Shown in pieces: positions 10,313-19,251 of a stretch of DNA of 36,557 bases (position 1 is the first letter of the stretch; each line of letters starts with the position of its first letter). The position numbers and the translations under genes are program-made. The stretch comes from DATKDU01 sp035649415. Its GTDB lineage: Bacteria > Planctomycetota > Planctomycetia > Pirellulales > Pirellulaceae. The notes beneath the pieces are model-generated. The model worked only from the letters and a program-made list of their open reading frames with translations. It searched no databases and was not told where the DNA came from. Where the stretch lies: positions 1 to 36,557 of the forward strand of contig DASRJP010000352.1 in the NCBI GenBank assembly GCA_035649415.1, written 5' to 3'.

Positions 10313-12067
10313 ATGTCTCGGCAAAAATGGAACGAAGCGGGACGCGTATGGGAGCCGGATCACGGCCTGCTCGACGAGGAGCAGGTGGCCAGGTGCCAGC
10401 GGGCCGATGTCGCAGAACCCCGCTCCCCCGTGCCGACGCGGATGATCAGCAACGGCGAGTACATGCCGGTGCCGCAGACCAAAGAGCAAAAGCGCGTCGA
10501 AGCGCGGCTGGCGCAGCTGGCTGATCAAGCCAGCAAAAAGCTCGGTATCGGTCGGCGGCAGTTCCTGGCGGGCTCCGGCGGCATGGCGGCCGCGCTGCTG
10601 GCAATGAACGACGTCTATGGAGACTTCTTCAGCGTCCGCGAGTGCGAGCTGTACGAGCCGGCAGCATTTGCCGAGGCCGCGCCCCCCAAGGACCTGTTTG
10701 TCTTCGACGACCAACTGCACTTCGTCCGCGGCAGCCGCCCGTCGCCAGCCGCCTTGCGCGCGATTGCCCAGGGGCCTTCGTCCGCGCCGGCCGTCAAGTC
10801 CAACCCGTTCAATCCGGGCGGCCAAAAGGACGAGCTCGGGGAAGCGTGGAGCGTCTGGAACCCGGCACTCGTCGGACTGCCGATCGATGCGGGCTACGCG
10901 CACATCACGCAGTTCATCAAAGACATCTACCTGGACAGCCAGGTCACAATCGGCCTCCTCAGTAACGTGACGGCATCGATGATCCAGGTGGAGGGGGAGC
11001 CGTCCCGCCCGCCCAAGAACGCCCAGGAGGCCCAGCGGGGAGAGATTCTCACCGCCGCTCAGACCGCGGCGGCGCGTAACTTCATCAACGAGATATCTGG
11101 CTCGACGCGGATGCTGTGCCACGGCCTCTTGTACGTCGGCAAAGGGAACCTGGCCTTCATCCAGGAGCAGATCGATCAGAACGAGCCGGACTCATGGAAG
11201 GGGTACAACATTTCCAACTCCGCCAAGGTGGACGACGACCCGGCCAGCCTGATGCGGCAATGGCGGCACGACGACCCGGAGGTCGCTTATCCCACGTTCG
11301 AGCTGATTCAGAAGAACTACGAGAAGCTCAAGGACAAGAGGCCCGGCTTCAACAACATCTGCGTTCACAAGGGGCTGGCGCCGGGCCCGCCCGACCCCAA
11401 GCGCGGCCACCCGGACGATTTGCCCAAGGCGGCCCGCGACTGGCCCAAGCTCAACTTCATCTCGTATCACGCCTGCATCCAGCCCAACTTTTTTCTGGCC
11501 GACGCGCTGGAGGAGGTCAAAGCGGAAAAGCTGCGCGGCGGCGTGCCGAACATAAGCTGGACGACGGAGTACGCCCAGCTCGTCAAAGATCTGCCGAACT
11601 GCTATGCCGAGATCGGCACGACGTGGGCCTCGTCGGTGGTGACGTTCCCTACCATCGCGGCTCACATCCTGGGGCAGCTCCTGAAGTTCATGGGAGAAGA
11701 CCGGATCGTGTTCGGTTCCGATTCGGTCTGGTATGGCTCGCCGCAGTGGCAGATCGAGTCGCTGTGGCGATTCCAGATCCCCGCTGCACTACGCGAGAAG
11801 TACGGCTATCCGAAGCTGACGGAAACGGACAAGCGAAAAATCCTGGGGCTGAACTCGGCCAGGCTATATGGAATCAAGGCCGTCGATACGGGTGGCTATA
11901 AACCGGTTCCCAAAGATTACGAGTCACGGATGTCCGAGAAGCTGAAGAGCGTTCTGGAGGTCGGCCAGCTCAAAGCCGACAACATGTCGAAGATGAAGGA
12001 GACCTATATCGCCCTGGCGATCGAGCCAGACCATGTTCGCTACGGCTGGATGCGGTTGAAGGCATGA
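10313..12067 (+). CDS. Amidohydrolase-2-like metal-dependent hydrolase with internal Tat-like motif
   Basis: A 584-residue protein of the amidohydrolase-2 (TIM-barrel) group. Candidate catalytic residues are in FDDQLHF (131-137, variant of the N-terminal D/H-x-H motif), VHKG (His352), SYHACIQ (His386) and VFGSD (466-470). The last is the conserved strand carrying the metal/base Asp in this superfamily. A twin-arginine motif GRRQFLAGSGGMAAALLAMN starts at residue 80, not near the N-terminus. The preceding 80 residues are hydrophilic and well formed, as if conserved in their own right. ATG at 10313 has GGGGGAGC 5 bases upstream; the frame is open 25 codons further back, overlapping the previous gene. 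The 31-base gap suggests cotranscription with that gene. The substrate is unknown; export is uncertain given the late motif. Confidence 0.85.
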   Translation: MSRQKWNEAGRVWEPDHGLLDEEQVARCQRADVAEPRSPVPTRMISNGEYMPVPQTKEQKRVEARLAQLADQASKKLGIGRRQFLAGSGGMAAALLAMNDVYGDFFSVRECELYEPAAFAEAAPPKDLFVFDDQLHFVRGSRPSPAALRAIAQGPSSAPAVKSNPFNPGGQKDELGEAWSVWNPALVGLPIDAGYAHITQFIKDIYLDSQVTIGLLSNVTASMIQVEGEPSRPPKNAQEAQRGEILTAAQTAAARNFINEISGSTRMLCHGLLYVGKGNLAFIQEQIDQNEPDSWKGYNISNSAKVDDDPASLMRQWRHDDPEVAYPTFELIQKNYEKLKDKRPGFNNICVHKGLAPGPPDPKRGHPDDLPKAARDWPKLNFISYHACIQPNFFLADALEEVKAEKLRGGVPNISWTTEYAQLVKDLPNCYAEIGTTWASSVVTFPTIAAHILGQLLKFMGEDRIVFGSDSVWYGSPQWQIESLWRFQIPAALREKYGYPKLTETDKRKILGLNSARLYGIKAVDTGGYKPVPKDYESRMSEKLKSVLEVGQLKADNMSKMKETYIALAIEPDHVRYGWMRLKA

Positions 12068-12101
12068 ACGGTGTGTCGAAATCCCATTTCCCGAATTCCA
12101 T

Positions 12102-12869
12102 TCACGCCGGCCGCGTCCAGTAGAAGATGCCGATCATCAGCGGCCCGAGTAGAAAGAGTGCAGCCGGGAGCACGACGCCCAAGCAGACGAAAACCCGATC
12201 GTCCCACGGGGAGGCCAGGTGCTCCAAGACGCACCGCGTAGGGTCGTCCGGATCGTAGTAGACCTCGTGCTCCGAGCCCGGCGAGTATTTCGACTGTAAC
12301 ATCAAGGCCTCGCTCTCCTTGATCTTGCTGTCGGCGACCGAGACTCGATGTCCCTGATATTCCGTCCCATCCACGCTGTACGTGTAAGTCAACTCGAGCA
12401 CGAAGCTTTTGATGTGCCGCGTGTAGCGGCCGACGTTCGGGGAAATCGCAAGCTGGCACGCAATGACCGTCCCCGTCGTGCTCGGCCAATCATGGGTCTC
12501 AGCCGCCTGGAGCGCCATCCAAACGCCCCCCAAGGCCCAAAGCGGCGCCATGAGGAGGAAGAACCAACCGGCAATCAAGACCGCCCAGCGTTCCATCGGT
12601 CCGAGTTGGCGACCAGTCCTGGTCGCGCCGCTTGCCACGGCGACCGTCCGCCCGCCAACGGGCGTCACGACTGCGGCAAGGGCCGTCGCTGGCGGCGGTA
12701 ACTCCGTCTTGGGCGCAGGCGCTACCGGTTTGGGCGAAGCTGGCCTGGCCGCCGCGGCTTGCTCCGCGCCCGGCAGCGGAAGTCGGCAAATCGTGCAATA
12801 GAGCCGCGGCTCGCCCGACAAGGTGCGTTCCGAGTATTTCTGGCCGCACTGGGAGCAGACGAGCGCCAT
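12102..12869 (-). CDS. Zinc-ribbon plus DUF3592-like membrane protein
   Basis: A 255-residue protein of unknown function. Two CxxC pairs, CSQC (5-8) and CTIC (25-28), form an N-terminal zinc-ribbon-like knuckle. A Pro/Ala-rich linker (35-90) follows. Membrane helices lie at about 95-120 and 226-250. The stretch between them (128-213) has the DUF3592 pattern: WPSTTGTVI, then TYTYSVDGTEYQG, then YSPGSEHEVYYDPDDPTRCVLE. The start is ATG at 12869; a much longer upstream extension of the frame is antisense to the neighbouring DUF1501 gene and has biased composition, so I rejected it. It lies 17 bases after the DUF1501 stop and is probably cotranscribed with that pair. It converges with the amidohydrolase gene. 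Confidence 0.85.
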   Translation of the reverse strand: MALVCSQCGQKYSERTLSGEPRLYCTICRLPLPGAEQAAAARPASPKPVAPAPKTELPPPATALAAVVTPVGGRTVAVASGATRTGRQLGPMERWAVLIAGWFFLLMAPLWALGGVWMALQAAETHDWPSTTGTVIACQLAISPNVGRYTRHIKSFVLELTYTYSVDGTEYQGHRVSVADSKIKESEALMLQSKYSPGSEHEVYYDPDDPTRCVLEHLASPWDDRVFVCLGVVLPAALFLLGPLMIGIFYWTRPA

Positions 12870-12886
12870 GGATTCGTGACCGGCTC

Positions 12887-14341
12887 TTACGCCAGCATCT
12901 TCTCCACTACCTTCCCAAACACGTCCGTGAGGCGGAAATCGCGGCCTTGAAAACGGTACGTCAGCTTGAGGTGGTCCAGGCCCATCAGGTGCAAGAGCGT
13001 GGCGTGCAGGTCGTGGACGTGAACCTGGTCCTCGACGCCGTAGTAGCCGATCTCGTCGGTTTGGCCCAGAGACAAGCCCGGCTTGATGCCGCCGCCAGCC
13101 AGCCACATGGTGAACGATTCGACGTGGTGATCGCGGCCGATCAGCTCTCGCGGCTCGGCCTGCGGCGTGCGGCCGAACTCACCCCCCCAAACGACGATCG
13201 TGTCTTTGAGCAGGCCACGCTGCTTGAGGTCTTTCACCAGTGCCGCCGCCCCCTGGTCGGTTTCCAGGCAGATCTTGTCGAGCGATTCGCCGAGCTCGGT
13301 CCCCTTGTTGCCGTGATGGTCCCAGTCGGTGTGATAGAGCTGCACCATCCGCACGCCGCGCTCCACCAGCCGCCGTGCGAGCAAACAGTTCATCGCGAAA
13401 CTCGGCTTGCCCGGCTCGACGCCGTATGCCTGGAGCGTCTCTTGCGACTCGCCCGACAGGTCCATCAGCTCCGGCGCGCTGGCCTGCATCCGGAACGCCA
13501 TTTCATAGGCGGCAATCCGCGTGGCGATCTCGCCGTCGCCGGTTTCCGCGAGCCGCAGCCGGTTGAGGTCGTTGACAGCGTCGATAAACCGCTCCTGGCC
13601 GTCGCGCTTGATTCCAGCGGGATTGTCGAGATTCAGAATCGGCTGGCCGACGCTGCGGAACGGCACTCCTTGGTACGCCGTCGGCAAAAAGCCGCTCCCC
13701 CAGTTGGGCGCGCCGCCGCGCGGTCCGCGAGGTCCCGATTGCAGAACAACGAAGCCGGGCAGACTCTCCGCCTCGCTGCCGATCCCCCAGGTCACCCAGG
13801 CCCCGAGTGCCGGCCTACCAAACAATGGCGAGCCGGTATTCATGAAGAACTTCGCCGGTCCGTGGTTGAAGACGTCGGTCTTGACGGCGCGCAGCGTGCA
13901 AATGTCATCGGCAATGCTCGCCAGATGCGGCAGGCACTCGCTGATCGTCTGGCCGCTTTGGCCGTGCTGCTCGAACTTACGCTTCGTCCCCATCAACTTG
14001 GCATCCTGCTTGATGAAGGCGAACCGCTTGTTGGCGACGAACGACTCGGGGATTTGCTTGCCAGTCAGCTCCTGGAGCTTGGGCTTGGGATTAAAGAGTT
14101 CAAGCTGGCTCGGCCCGCCGGCCATGAACATGAAAATGATGTTTTTGGCCCGCGGCGGGAAGTGTGTTGGCTGGGGAGCGAGCGGATCGTTAGCCCGGCT
14201 CCGCGACGTCGATTCGGCAGCAGCGGCCGAATTGAGCACGCCATCCTTGGCCAGTAGCGAACCGAGGGCCATGGCCCCCAGGCCGATGCGGCAGTCACGC
14301 AGGAAATGGCGGCGCGTGAAATACAAGCTGGGATCCATCAT
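12887..14341 (-). CDS. DUF1501 family Tat-exported protein (sulfatase-like fold)
   Basis: A 484-residue protein of the DUF1501 family, abundant in planctomycetes. The Tat signal TRRHFLRDC followed by a hydrophobic segment is at residues 9-31. Family landmarks include FMAGGPSQLELFNPKP, the block FNHGPAKFFMNTGSP, VQLYHTDWDHHG with several His/Asp, VVWGGEFGRTP, and the C-terminal stretch HVHDLHATLLHLMGLD. The His/Asp-rich motifs suggest an alkaline-phosphatase/sulfatase-like metal site, but no activity is proven. It sits 2 bases after the stop of the DUF1549/DUF1553 gene. This pairing recurs throughout planctomycetes, suggesting that the two proteins act together, perhaps on complex polysaccharides (inference). 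Confidence 0.95.
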   Translation of the reverse strand: MMDPSLYFTRRHFLRDCRIGLGAMALGSLLAKDGVLNSAAAAESTSRSRANDPLAPQPTHFPPRAKNIIFMFMAGGPSQLELFNPKPKLQELTGKQIPESFVANKRFAFIKQDAKLMGTKRKFEQHGQSGQTISECLPHLASIADDICTLRAVKTDVFNHGPAKFFMNTGSPLFGRPALGAWVTWGIGSEAESLPGFVVLQSGPRGPRGGAPNWGSGFLPTAYQGVPFRSVGQPILNLDNPAGIKRDGQERFIDAVNDLNRLRLAETGDGEIATRIAAYEMAFRMQASAPELMDLSGESQETLQAYGVEPGKPSFAMNCLLARRLVERGVRMVQLYHTDWDHHGNKGTELGESLDKICLETDQGAAALVKDLKQRGLLKDTIVVWGGEFGRTPQAEPRELIGRDHHVESFTMWLAGGGIKPGLSLGQTDEIGYYGVEDQVHVHDLHATLLHLMGLDHLKLTYRFQGRDFRLTDVFGKVVEKMLA

Positions 14342-14343
14342 CG

Positions 14344-16881
14344 CTACTCCCTCGTGATCATCTCATCCAAATTCAGCAGCACCCGGCACACGCTCGTCCA
14401 TGCCGCCCGCTCGCGTCGAGCAGTATCGTCCGGGCAGGTCTCTCTCGAAACCAGCGCCTCGGCAGTCGCCGGATCGTCGGCCATGGTCTTGCGCTCAGCA
14501 GCGAGCACTTCGGCCAGTACAGCCGCCTCGCTGGCCGCCGGTTCGCGGCTCATGCAAAGCTGGAACGCGTGCGCCAGCCGGCCAGCGTCGTCGGCCATCG
14601 GCGCGGCCAGGACGCGGCCAGCCATCGCCTGGGCACACTCGAAAAATGCCTGGTCGTTGGCCATCGTCAGCGACTGGAGCGGCGTATTGCTGCGGACCCG
14701 CCGCGTGCAGGTGACGTTGGCATTAGGCGCGTCGAACACGGTCAGCGATGGGTAGGGGCTGGATCGCCAGAAGTGCGTGTACATCCCGCGGCGGTAGCGG
14801 TCACCGCCCGTGGCCGCCTTCCAGGGCTTGGGATCCTGCGTGAAGTCGAACACTCCGTCGGGTTGAGGCGGAAAGACGCTTGGACCGCCCAGCGTCTCGG
14901 TCAGGAGGCCGGCCGCCGACAGTGCCACATCGCGGACAATCTCCGCATCCAGCCGCAGCCGGTTTTGCCGCGCCAGCAGCTTGTTCTGCGGGTCCCTTTC
15001 CGCCAGGTCGGTGCGGACATTCGACGACTGGCGGTACGTCGCCGACTGGACCATCCGCCGATGCATGGCCTTGGTGTCCCACTCGGTGGAGACGAACTCG
15101 CACGCCAGCCAATCCAAAAGCTCCGGATGCGCCGGCGGCGTCCCTTGCAGCCCGAAGTCGTCCTCCGTTTCCACAATGCCGCGGCCGAAGAGTTTTTGCC
15201 AGTCACGGTTCATCACCACGCGGGGCGTAAGCGGATTATCCGCCGACACCAGCCAGCGGGCGAAATCGAGCCGGTCAAACCCGCTCGTCGATACTTTCCG
15301 CGTCCCCGCCGCCGTCGTCCGCAGCGAGACCAGCGGCGGTAGCACGGCCGGCGAATTGCCCGTCACCCTCGCCCCGTGATCGAGAAAATCCCCTCGCTTG
15401 TGGACGAACGTCTCCCGCGGTTCCTGGCGCTCGCGGAGGATCATCGTCGAGGGAATCTTCGGCTCTTGCTGTTTGAGCTGTACGACCTCCTCGAGCAGTG
15501 GAAAACGCCGCCGCGCATCATCGGTGTCGCGATAGTGGTCTTCGATGAGCTTCTTGTTGGCCGCGTCGCGCTTCTCAAACGGCATGTCATAAGCAACCTG
15601 CACCGGCCCCGGCAGTCGCGCTCGCTGCTGCGGCGTGATCGTCGCTTCCCACTCGCGCTGCGCCTCCTCGATCTGGCCGCGGCCTGCTTCCACTTTTACG
15701 TCCAGGTCCTTGATCTTCTGACGAATTTCCTCGCGCCGTTTCAGCTCCCCGCTGGCGATTTGCAGTGACGATGGCGCTTCGATCGTCGGCTCGTCGCAGT
15801 TGTTAAGCAGGGCGAAGATCTCGTAGAACTCCGCCTGCGTGATCGGATCGTACTTGTGGCTGTGGCAGCGGGCGCAGCCGAGCGTCAGTCCCAGAAATGC
15901 CGAGCCCGTCGTGCTGACCCGATCGACAACCGCCTCGACGCGGAACTGCTCCTGGTCGGTTCCCCCCTCCTCGTTGATCAGCGTGTTGCGGTGAAAGCCG
16001 GTCGCCACGAGCTGGCTCGTCGTCGGCCGCTCCAGCATGTCGCCGGCCATTTGCTCGATGGCGAACTCGTCGAACGGCTTGCCGGCATTGATCGCTTCGA
16101 TCACCCATTCGCGGTACTTCCAGATCTGCCGGCCGAAGTCCCGCGTGTAGCCGTTGCTGTCGGCATACCGCGCCACGTCGAGCCAATGCCGGCCCCAGCG
16201 CTCGCCGTAGTGACACGAAGCGAGCAGCCGATCCGCCTGCCGCTCGTATGCGTCCGGCGCTGCGTCGGCAACAAACGCATCGACCCCGTCGGGAGCAGGC
16301 AACAGGCCGATCAGGTCGAGGTAAAGGCGGCGGATAAGCGTTTCACGGGATGCCTCAGTCGATGGGCCAATACCCTGCGTTTCGAGCCGGGCCAGTATGA
16401 AACTGTCGATGCTGTTTCGAGTCCAGTCACGGCGGCTGACGGAGGGGAGGGCGGCCCGAACCGGCTTGTGAAACGACCAATGATTGGCTTTGCTCGATGG
16501 CGTCGGGCGCTCTTCAGCCGGATGTAACGCTCCCGCCTCGACCCATTTCGCGAGCAGCCCTATTTGCTCCGCCGAAAGCTGCGGCTCGTCCTCCGGCGGC
16601 ATTTTGGACAGCTCTTCATCCCCCTTCACGGCGCGGATCAGCAGGCTCTGTGCCGGCTTGCCCGGAACGATTGCCGCTCCCCCATCGCCGCCGCGCAAGG
16701 CCAGTGCGGCCGCGTCGACCCGCAAGCCGTTTTCCTGCTTGTCCGGCCCGTGACATTTGGAGCAGTGGCGGACAAGAAGCGGCTTGACGTCGCGGCTGTA
16801 ATCGACCTCCTGGCCGGCGGCATAGCCGGCCAATAGCGAACCACATGTGAAAGCCAAAGCAATGGGGACCGCAAGTTTCAT
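14344..16881 (-). CDS. Planctomycete cytochrome-like PSCyt1/DUF1549/DUF1553 protein
   Basis: An 845-residue exported protein. A signal peptide (about 1-23) is followed by a PSCyt1 cytochrome-c-like domain with CSKCH at 40-44 and a possible axial Met in KMPPE (93-97). DUF1549 follows (about 155-360; RDWTRNSIDSFILARLE and NSNGYTRDFGRQIWKYREWVI region). A coiled stretch (380-470) links to DUF1553 (about 545-800; FARWLVSADNPLTPRVVMNR and RRGMYTHFWRSSPYPSL). A second CxxCH, in LGCARCHSHKYDP, lies inside DUF1549. It is the upstream partner of the DUF1501 gene. The function in planctomycetes is not established; proposed roles link haem-dependent chemistry to polymer breakdown. ATG at 16881 follows a GGGTGCG weak ribosome-binding site. 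Confidence 0.95.
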   Translation of the reverse strand: MKLAVPIALAFTCGSLLAGYAAGQEVDYSRDVKPLLVRHCSKCHGPDKQENGLRVDAAALALRGGDGGAAIVPGKPAQSLLIRAVKGDEELSKMPPEDEPQLSAEQIGLLAKWVEAGALHPAEERPTPSSKANHWSFHKPVRAALPSVSRRDWTRNSIDSFILARLETQGIGPSTEASRETLIRRLYLDLIGLLPAPDGVDAFVADAAPDAYERQADRLLASCHYGERWGRHWLDVARYADSNGYTRDFGRQIWKYREWVIEAINAGKPFDEFAIEQMAGDMLERPTTSQLVATGFHRNTLINEEGGTDQEQFRVEAVVDRVSTTGSAFLGLTLGCARCHSHKYDPITQAEFYEIFALLNNCDEPTIEAPSSLQIASGELKRREEIRQKIKDLDVKVEAGRGQIEEAQREWEATITPQQRARLPGPVQVAYDMPFEKRDAANKKLIEDHYRDTDDARRRFPLLEEVVQLKQQEPKIPSTMILRERQEPRETFVHKRGDFLDHGARVTGNSPAVLPPLVSLRTTAAGTRKVSTSGFDRLDFARWLVSADNPLTPRVVMNRDWQKLFGRGIVETEDDFGLQGTPPAHPELLDWLACEFVSTEWDTKAMHRRMVQSATYRQSSNVRTDLAERDPQNKLLARQNRLRLDAEIVRDVALSAAGLLTETLGGPSVFPPQPDGVFDFTQDPKPWKAATGGDRYRRGMYTHFWRSSPYPSLTVFDAPNANVTCTRRVRSNTPLQSLTMANDQAFFECAQAMAGRVLAAPMADDAGRLAHAFQLCMSREPAASEAAVLAEVLAAERKTMADDPATAEALVSRETCPDDTARRERAAWTSVCRVLLNLDEMITRE

Positions 16882-16930
16882 GCACGCACCCTGCTGCTGC
16901 CGCGTAGAACCTGGGGCGGCAAGCCCCGGA

Positions 16931-16971
16931 ACTTATAAGTATCAGTAGATACGAGGTTTAGAGCAAGTCAA
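16931..16971 (-). promoter_or_regulatory. Palindromic operator-like region upstream of DUF1549/DUF1553 gene
   Basis: TTGACT (16971-16966, minus strand) could be a -35. Downstream of it lie two overlapping dyads: GTATC-AGTA-GATAC (16939-16952) and the perfect palindrome ACTTATAAGT (16931-16940). No clean -10 hexamer is spaced ideally. The AT-rich dyads stand out against GC-rich surroundings and could bind a regulator. The call rests only on symmetry. Confidence 0.35.
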
Positions 16972-17168
16972 CGGCCCCGGAAATTGGCAGACGTTATCCG
17001 GCTTTGCAACTTTCGAGCGCTGGCTTCCTAACGCGGACCCACGCGGCATCGAGTTATGCCAACATGGTACGATGGGAAATGCGGGTTTTTGGAACCCTCG
17101 ACAAAGGTACGAACGGCCCCACGGTGCGCTTAAGAAAGGGGCTTCCTTCCCACTCCCATGGCCCCATC

Positions 17169-18014
17169 ATGACCACCACCTTCCTTCGCTGCGGCTGGCT
17201 GTCTTTTGGCTTGATTGGCGTCATCGCCACGTCTGCCTGGGGTCAGCGTCCCAACCGGCAAGAGGTCCCCCCGGAGAACCGCGAGAACGTGGAAATCGCC
17301 GGCACGCTGAAGCAGATTGGACCAGGGCTGCTTCACGTCGCTACCGACGCCGGAGACCAATGGCTCGTGCGGCTCGAGGGACGGCCGCAGGAGATGAAGC
17401 TGGCGTTCGGTGGCAAAGCGGAACCGGCGTTTTTACGTAACGGAATGCTGGTGCAGTTTGCGGGAACGGTCAACAAGAAGGGACAACTACAGGAGAAGCT
17501 TGACTCGCTGATCGTGACCTCGCTTCGGGAAGGGGTCGAGGTCGGCCTCTTTCCGGAGGCATCGGGGGGCAATGCCGGCGGCCTCTTCTCCGACAATAAG
17601 CCGGATGAGAAGCCCAAGAAGCAGCCCAAGTCCGAAGCGGTTCCTTGCCGGGTCACTGGTTACATTACCAAGATCGGCCGTACGGGCGAACTGACCGTCA
17701 ATTGCCGCAATGCGACTGTAACGGCCAGCCTGGGGGAGGAAGCCAAAATCTCCGTGGACATGACCGACCTGCGGCTCGCCCAGCCAGGAGACAAGGTCGA
17801 GTTGCGCGGCTGGTACATCAAGAATCAGAAAGGCCAGGCCTGGTCGCGGGACGTCAGCATCTCCGCTGCCAGCGTGCTAGGCGAAACGAAGAAGAAGCCG
17901 CGGGAAAGTGACAAGGAAGCCGACACCAAGCGGCCTGCCGAAAAACCCTCTGGCACGAAAGAAGCGCCGGAAAAAAAGGTGAACGAGAGCAAGACAGCGG
18001 AAGACAAGAAATGA
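17169..18014 (+). CDS. Secreted protein of unknown function with charged C-terminal tail
   Basis: A 281-residue predicted exported protein. A signal peptide (about 1-25, ending TSAWGQ) is followed by two similar beta-rich modules. The first is residues about 37-120 (VEIAGTLKQIGPGLLHVATDAGDQWLVRL). The second is about 150-235 (VPCRVTGYITKIGRTGELTVNCRNATVTASL). Each ends in a statement-like motif on loss or gain of charge (LVQFAGTVNKKGQ; KVELRGWYIKNQKGQ). They look like paired OB-fold-like domains, which is inference. The last 45 residues are Lys/Glu-rich and low-complexity. ATG 17169 was chosen because the signal peptide begins there; the frame is open 55 codons upstream. No good Shine-Dalgarno precedes it. 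I do not recognise the family. Confidence 0.78.
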   Translation: MTTTFLRCGWLSFGLIGVIATSAWGQRPNRQEVPPENRENVEIAGTLKQIGPGLLHVATDAGDQWLVRLEGRPQEMKLAFGGKAEPAFLRNGMLVQFAGTVNKKGQLQEKLDSLIVTSLREGVEVGLFPEASGGNAGGLFSDNKPDEKPKKQPKSEAVPCRVTGYITKIGRTGELTVNCRNATVTASLGEEAKISVDMTDLRLAQPGDKVELRGWYIKNQKGQAWSRDVSISAASVLGETKKKPRESDKEADTKRPAEKPSGTKEAPEKKVNESKTAEDKK

Positions 18015-18017
18015 CAC

Positions 18018-18043
18018 GAGCCAGGCAGGTTGCTGCCTGGCTC
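18018..18043 (+). terminator. Strong hairpin in convergent gap (bidirectional terminator)
   Basis: A perfect 11-bp stem GAGCCAGGCAG - GTTG - CTGCCTGGCTC starts 3 bases after the upstream stop and lies between two converging genes. There is no T-run on either side. It probably ends both transcripts or protects their 3' ends. Confidence 0.55.
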
Positions 18044-18096
18044 GCGAGCGGTTGATTCGAGCGGAGTGGGCACGGGAACGTTTCCCGCGGCGCCTG

Positions 18097-18756
18097 CTAC
18101 TCGTAATTGAACGTGCCCATGTAAGCGCTGCGGCTCTCCGGCACGCTCCAGGTCGTTCCCAGACCTCGGCCGGTGAACTTCCCTTCGGTGGCCACGCCGG
18201 GGGCAAAGTGCGTCACCTGGGCCAGCGGCGGATAGTAAGCTGTTTCGTTGCAGCAAATGCAGTCCTTCTCGCCGCATTTGCGCGTCACCAGCTTCAAGCT
18301 GTCGCCAGCCTTCAGTCTGCCTGTCAGCTTGGCAGTGTCGAGCGACATCTCGATGGGCACAGAGTCCACGCGGACGACCTTCTCCGCACCACGGCCGGCA
18401 TGTTCCTTGGCAAAGGCGATCAGTGCATCCCGCTGCTCGGAGCTCGCCTTGTCATCGACGATGATCGCACTCTTGATCTGCTTGGGATCATTGACCCCTT
18501 GCTCCGCCAACGTGTCAGACGCGGTCATGACCACGATCACGCTCAAGCCCGACAGATCCACGCCGTTTCGCGACCCTTCCCTGATGTTCCACGCCATCAG
18601 GGCGTCTTTGCCGGTGAGATTGATTTCCGAATTGGCAAAGCACGGCCCGGTGTAAATCTGGCAGGTGCGCGCCTCCAGGTAATTGCCGTTGATCTCGCCG
18701 GCATGAACCAGCGCAGGGAAGACCGCCATGGCCAAAAAGAGGGCCAGATATTTCAT
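18097..18756 (-). CDS. Secreted DUF1326-like protein with C-terminal Cys cluster
   Basis: A 219-residue exported protein. The signal peptide is about 1-19 (PALVHAG). The core resembles DUF1326: GNYLEARTCQIYTGPC (24-39), AWNIREGSRNGVDLSGLSVI (55-74) and IIVDDKASSEQRDALIAF (98-115). The C-terminal part has CGEKDCICC (161-169), giving Cys161, 166, 168 and 169, besides Cys32 and Cys39 near the N-terminus. Such spacing could bind a metal or form disulfides. ATG 18756 is preceded by AAGGAG at 7 bases; the frame is open 78 codons further upstream without support. DUF1326 members have been linked by context to copper, but nothing here confirms it. It is followed by a shared terminator hairpin. Confidence 0.82.
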   Translation of the reverse strand: MKYLALFLAMAVFPALVHAGEINGNYLEARTCQIYTGPCFANSEINLTGKDALMAWNIREGSRNGVDLSGLSVIVVMTASDTLAEQGVNDPKQIKSAIIVDDKASSEQRDALIAFAKEHAGRGAEKVVRVDSVPIEMSLDTAKLTGRLKAGDSLKLVTRKCGEKDCICCNETAYYPPLAQVTHFAPGVATEGKFTGRGLGTTWSVPESRSAYMGTFNYE

Positions 18757-18868
18757 CGCATGCTCCTTATGACGAACGACCGTAGAGAGTGTATTTGAGC
18801 GAAAGCTTGGGTCCACAAGAGGGTCCGCGACAACCACTTTGGATTTTAACCGTTTCACCTCGAAAGGG

Positions 18869-19069
18869 CTACTTTTTTGTGTTTGCAAGCCAGACATGAT
18901 GGGGCAAGACGCGGCTGTGCAGCGCCAGGTACGTGAGTACGACCGCCAGAGTGCCGCAGAGGATGACAAAGAGAAGGGCGAACCGATCATCCCGCCAGAA
19001 AAGCGCGTGGTCGATAAGCAGCCCGACGATCAAACCAACCGCTCCGGCGACGATCAAGGAGACTTTCAT
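18869..19069 (-). CDS. Small two-helix membrane protein
   Basis: A 66-residue protein with two predicted membrane helices, at about 3-20 (SLIVAGAVGLIVGLLI) and 31-52 (ALLFVILCGTLAVVLTYLAL), joined by a short charged loop DHALFWRDDR. GGAGGTGA ends 2 bases from the ATG, one of the strongest Shine-Dalgarno sequences in the window, which supports it as a real gene despite its size. It lies upstream of the DUF1326-like gene on the same strand with a gap of 112 bases. The family is not recognised. Confidence 0.72.
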   Translation of the reverse strand: MKVSLIVAGAVGLIVGLLIDHALFWRDDRFALLFVILCGTLAVVLTYLALHSRVLPHHVWLANTKK

Positions 19070-19251
19070 GAGTCACCTCCGTCACAGAGATTGAATTCTA
19101 GCGGAATCGGGGCACTCTCGCCATTGGCTCGCTTGTGGTCGTGGGGTGGTTTAAGCCCCTGACGCTCGAATGGCTGTCGCCTCGCCTGTCGGTTACGATG
19201 GTCAGGCGAAATTGAATACTCAATGTTGGACGGTCCAATCAAGGAACCATG

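Noticed and set aside
12632..14257. A 541-codon plus-strand open frame
   Set aside because: Antisense to the DUF1501 gene; the composition (many Arg, His, Pro, Gln) is typical of a shadow frame and no family is recognisable.
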